From assembly GCA_015655545.1 (NCBI GenBank), contig JAATET010000057.1, forward strand, positions 1 through 45,241: 45,241 nt of DNA, read 5' to 3'. Made by a program: the position numbers and the translations under genes. This DNA is from Chthoniobacterales bacterium. GTDB taxonomy: Bacteria; Verrucomicrobiota; Verrucomicrobiia; Chthoniobacterales; JAATET01. Positions 42,653 to 45,241 of the stretch are shown here, one piece after another. The notes under the pieces are model-generated. The model did not search any database. It saw only the letters and a program-made list of their open reading frames with translations, and was not told the DNA's origin. The number at the start of each line of letters is the position of its first letter. Positions within the stretch are counted from its first letter, which is position 1.

Positions 42653-43750
42653 ATGGCTGACTCCACAAAGGGGACGGAAGGGCGAGGCGTTCTGTTTTTG
42701 GTAGCTTCGCCGTTGCAGGCGTTGAGTGCCGTGGAGGCGCAGGATTATTTCAAAGAGTACGGCGAGCGTTGCAATGTCTTAGTGATCCCCGGGGAGACGA
42801 AACGGGCGACGAAGCAGATCCAAAATTGCCTTGCTCGCGGCAAATGGCGGGCCGTTTATTTTCTGCCTGATGGCGATCGTCCGAAGGATTTGGTTGCACG
42901 TCGGCGTATGGTGGATGCGCTTGTAAAGGAACACGGAGCTCCTTCGCGTTTGTATTTGGGCGACTTTAGGAATGTGATTGGCATTCATTTGGCTAGGAAG
43001 TATCGCCCTATCACCGTTATATTGGATGATGGAAGTGCGCTGCATCGTTTTACAGCGAATCGATTCGCAGAGCATCGTGCGAGCGGGCAGAAGGCCCGCT
43101 GGTGGGTTCCGGCGTGGCTCAAACCTCTTGCTCGCCGACTGCGCTACGGAATCTCGTCGGGACCATTGCCACCCGTCACCTTGTTTACGATCTATGAGCG
43201 GTTGACGCCGGCCCCGCAGGATCGACTCGAGGTGAATCGCTTCGAGCGCTTGCGCGCGGCATTTAAGTTGGAGCGAAGGGATGATGAGGTCTTTGTGATT
43301 GGCGGGTGTCTGCCGGAACTCGGTCTTGTCGATGAAGAATTTTATGATGCTCAAATCCACTGGATTGCCGAGCGCGCTCATGGAAGGAAGGTTAGTTACA
43401 TACCGCATCGCCGGGAAAGTTCCGCCCGATCCGAACGCTATCACGCAGACTTCGGTTTTAATATAGTCAATGTGGACGTTCCGATCGAGCTGTTGATTCT
43501 TGAGCAAGGATGGGCACCCGGGCAAATTTTAGGCTTTTATTCCACGGCTCTGGATACCCTGCATTTGATCACAGCCGATTGTGGGGCGAAAATCGTTTCG
43601 ATCAAAATTCCTGATTCTGCAATCCGCAGCACTGAGGATATATCGTTTATTAACAGTGTGTATCGCTACTTTGAAGGATATTCAGAGGGATTTGAAATTG
43701 TTGAGGCTCCGCTTGGCGAGGAGTCAAGAGGTGGAGGGGCTGCTGACTAG
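42653..43750 (+). CDS. Polysialyltransferase/sialyltransferase-like protein (GT52 or related)
   Basis: A 365-aa predicted transferase. The N-terminus VLFLVASPLQALSAVEA resembles the nucleotide-sugar transferases of bacterial (poly)sialyltransferase families, and later blocks YIPHRRESSARSERY and LGFYSTALDTLHLI match their conserved 'HRRE' and 'S/T-S-x-A-L' features. The assignment is by pattern only; a search would be decisive. Next to a NeuB/NeuA module, it would transfer an activated nonulosonic acid (inference). The C-terminal half has no further recognised motif. Confidence 0.68.
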   Translation: MADSTKGTEGRGVLFLVASPLQALSAVEAQDYFKEYGERCNVLVIPGETKRATKQIQNCLARGKWRAVYFLPDGDRPKDLVARRRMVDALVKEHGAPSRLYLGDFRNVIGIHLARKYRPITVILDDGSALHRFTANRFAEHRASGQKARWWVPAWLKPLARRLRYGISSGPLPPVTLFTIYERLTPAPQDRLEVNRFERLRAAFKLERRDDEVFVIGGCLPELGLVDEEFYDAQIHWIAERAHGRKVSYIPHRRESSARSERYHADFGFNIVNVDVPIELLILEQGWAPGQILGFYSTALDTLHLITADCGAKIVSIKIPDSAIRSTEDISFINSVYRYFEGYSEGFEIVEAPLGEESRGGGAAD

Positions 43751-43753
43751 GTT

Positions 43754-43855
43754 ATGCGCATTCTTATCGCCAACGCCACGCCCGTCCCGTCTCCTTCCAT
43801 GGATAACTGCGGTGCTCTTGTCGCAATCGAAAAACAAGTCCCTCGCGCTCAATAG
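43754..43855 (+). other. Possible truncated glycosyltransferase start
   Basis: An open frame of 33 codons, MRILIANATPVPSPS..., looks like the beginning of a glycosyltransferase (GT-4-like N-termini often begin MRILI) but stops at 43855 with no continuation in other frames that I could recognise. It lies in a 220-base gap between two glycan genes. It may be a remnant or chance. Confidence 0.25.
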
Positions 43856-43970
43856 CTTCAAGACTTCACGAAATTTGCACTTGGAAAAACGCGCTCCCTT
43901 CTGCTTTTCACTGTATATTGCCATCATATACAGATTTAAGCGTCTCATCTAGGAAACCTATTGCTTTTTC

Positions 43971-44882
43971 ATGAATTACTCGGTCGTAATCCCAACATAT
44001 GATCGCGAAGTATTATTGCGACGTGCTGTTGAGTCGGTGTTCAAACAAACGCTTCCCCCGAGTCAGGTCATTGTCATCGAAGATGGACAACAGACATTGA
44101 CTGCGGAAAGACTCTGTGGCACTGACGAGCGTCTCGACTTTGCAAGTAGCGGTGTACGCAAAGGAGCGCCTTCGGCACGTAATATCGGCCTCTCACATGC
44201 TCGAGAAGACTTTGTCGCATTTCTTGACGATGATGATGAATGGCGGCCGACCAAAATGGAAAAACAACTGGACTGGTTGCGGAAAAACCCGGCTGCCGTT
44301 GGAGTTGTATGCGGATATGAATATCGGAAGGGAGGGGTAAGCCATATTCGCGTTCCTAGCGAAAATACATGCAATCGCTATCGCTTTTATGAAAATTTAT
44401 TCGGATCGTTTTCCGCGCTGGTCGTGAGAAAACAGGTGGGACCCCTACCGCTATTAGATGAGGCTCTTCCATCCTGCCAAGATTGGGACTACTTTCTTCG
44501 TTTGCTCACTCTAGGAAGGATAGGCGTCTTCGGAGAGCCGTTAGTCATCTATCACGCCCACGAAGGAGTCCGAATTTCCACCCAGGTTGACAAAAAGTTG
44601 GAAGGGTTGCGACGTATCGCCGAGAAGTATGACGCGATTGTTCCTTACGGTGCCCGAAAATGGATGCATGCACGCATTGCCCTGTGTGAAGCGATTTCCG
44701 CATCCAAATTGACCGCGCGCGTTTTGAAACTGCTTCAGGGCTTGGTGGCAATGGCACAATCAGATTTTCCAATTCGGGGACGTCTTGTTACGGCCACGAA
44801 AGCAATATGCGAGATCTTATTTGGTCTTGAGCTTACAGAAAAACTGTGGGCACTTCGCTTGAAAAAGCTTCATAGTAAATAA
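43971..44882 (+). CDS. Family 2 glycosyltransferase
   Basis: A 303-aa inverting GT-A transferase with N-terminus YSVVIPTYDREVLLRRAVES, nucleotide-diphosphate binding VIEDG, and the GAPSARNIGLSHAREDFVAF and FLDDDDEW motifs (the DxD-type metal site). The acidic QDWDYFLRLLTLG motif follows. It would add a sugar to the growing repeat unit on the lipid carrier at the cytoplasmic face. It is followed by a truncated acetyltransferase gene 4 bases later. Confidence 0.92.
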   Translation: MNYSVVIPTYDREVLLRRAVESVFKQTLPPSQVIVIEDGQQTLTAERLCGTDERLDFASSGVRKGAPSARNIGLSHAREDFVAFLDDDDEWRPTKMEKQLDWLRKNPAAVGVVCGYEYRKGGVSHIRVPSENTCNRYRFYENLFGSFSALVVRKQVGPLPLLDEALPSCQDWDYFLRLLTLGRIGVFGEPLVIYHAHEGVRISTQVDKKLEGLRRIAEKYDAIVPYGARKWMHARIALCEAISASKLTARVLKLLQGLVAMAQSDFPIRGRLVTATKAICEILFGLELTEKLWALRLKKLHSK

Positions 44883-44886
44883 GCAT

Positions 44887-45241
44887 ATGTTTCGCAAATT
44901 TAAATGTGACATTATGCAAGCTCATCTCGACCCTGAATATCGAGGGATATTGATATGGATGACAGACATTTCGTTTTGGATTATTTTTTATTATCGGATG
45001 GCTTACAGTTTACGTAAGACGCGGTTTAAGATGTTCTCAATCATCTTCCTAGAAAAACCGGCTCAATTTCTCCTGGGGGTTCATTTACCGGGATGTGTAT
45101 CGATTGGCAAAGGCTTAACAATTTATCACGGATATGGTTTAATAATTAATGGTCGAGTTGAAATTGGCGATCAAGCCACGTTGTATGCGCGCATATGCAT
45201 AGGAAACCGATATCCTGGTGATCAGGTTCCCAAACTTGGTA
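44887..45241 (+). CDS. Serine-acetyltransferase-like hexapeptide protein, truncated by the window end
   Basis: ATG at 44887 opens a frame that runs to the end of the window (118 complete codons). The visible part reads MFRKFKCDIMQAHLDPEYRG, a hydrophobic stretch WIIFYYRMAYSLR, and then the beta-helix repeats GVHLPGCVSIGKGLTIYHG and INGRVEIGD. This is the order seen in CysE-like acetyltransferases found in EPS loci. The composition here is distinctly AT-rich compared with the first 30 kb. The 3' end is missing, so the acceptor is unknown. Confidence 0.75.
   Translation, partial: MFRKFKCDIMQAHLDPEYRGILIWMTDISFWIIFYYRMAYSLRKTRFKMFSIIFLEKPAQFLLGVHLPGCVSIGKGLTIYHGYGLIINGRVEIGDQATLYARICIGNRYPGDQVPKLG

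Overview
The window begins in the tail of an rRNA operon (5S rRNA and terminator) and ends inside a large exopolysaccharide (EPS) / surface-glycan locus. Several traits point to Verrucomicrobiota or a close PVC relative: PEP-CTERM sorting with an exosortase and an EpsI-type partner, a pseudopilin with the H-x9-DG signature, a GbsR-like regulator inside a glycan locus, and compact gene strings with many ATGA stop/start overlaps. This placement is inference; no 16S or marker alignment was possible. Most of the window is GC-rich. The last 3 kb or so (from about 42.0 kb) looks visibly more AT-rich, as is common for recently acquired glycan genes.

Region 1 (1-8.7 kb, housekeeping): 5S rRNA, an orphan beta-class DNA methyltransferase, tRNA-Met and rpsT. 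These are followed on the minus strand by a tightly coupled run: papain-fold C39-like protein, two sister lipoproteins, tyrA (apparent CTG start), aroA, cmk, plsC and a 61-residue membrane protein. A divergent NlpC/P60-like secreted protein and an ABC ATPase follow.

Region 2 (8.7-18.3 kb): trmL, a small exported protein, tRNA-Arg(CCT), a polytopic membrane protein, a remarkable single ORF holding two complete signal-peptide + domain + PEP-CTERM modules, a pseudopilin, and the sulfate-activation genes cysC, cysD and cysN. A second small exported protein, clearly homologous to the first, sits directly before the EPS locus.

Region 3 (18.4-45.2 kb, EPS locus): export and chain-length genes (Wza-like lipoprotein, Wzc-like tyrosine autokinase, O-antigen ligase/polymerase family protein, TPR protein); a CTP-transferase / 2-hydroxyacid dehydrogenase / SDR cassette behind a broken metallo-beta-lactamase-fold gene; a GbsR-like regulator; gmd; and a CDP-3,6-dideoxyhexose set (rfbF, rfbG, rfbH, epimerase, reductase), in which rfbH is out of frame at an A8 tract that forms a perfect -1 slippery heptamer. 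Next come an exosortase, an EpsI-like gene, a VapBC-like toxin-antitoxin pair with a near-consensus promoter that predicts a leaderless mRNA, and a decayed second epsI end. The locus continues with a nonulosonate (sialic acid/Kdn-like) module (short NeuB, CMP-transferase-HAD fusion), a Wzx-type flippase, a hexapeptide acetyltransferase, a polysialyltransferase-like protein, a family 2 glycosyltransferase and a truncated serine-acetyltransferase-like gene at the edge. Remnants of gmd (inverted) and epsI bracket the exosortase-TA segment and indicate repeated rearrangement.

Taken together, the locus could make at least three CTP-activated sugars plus a GDP-mannose-derived sugar, assemble them on a lipid carrier, flip and export the chain. 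Exosortase-anchored protein could be attached to or through the same surface layer.
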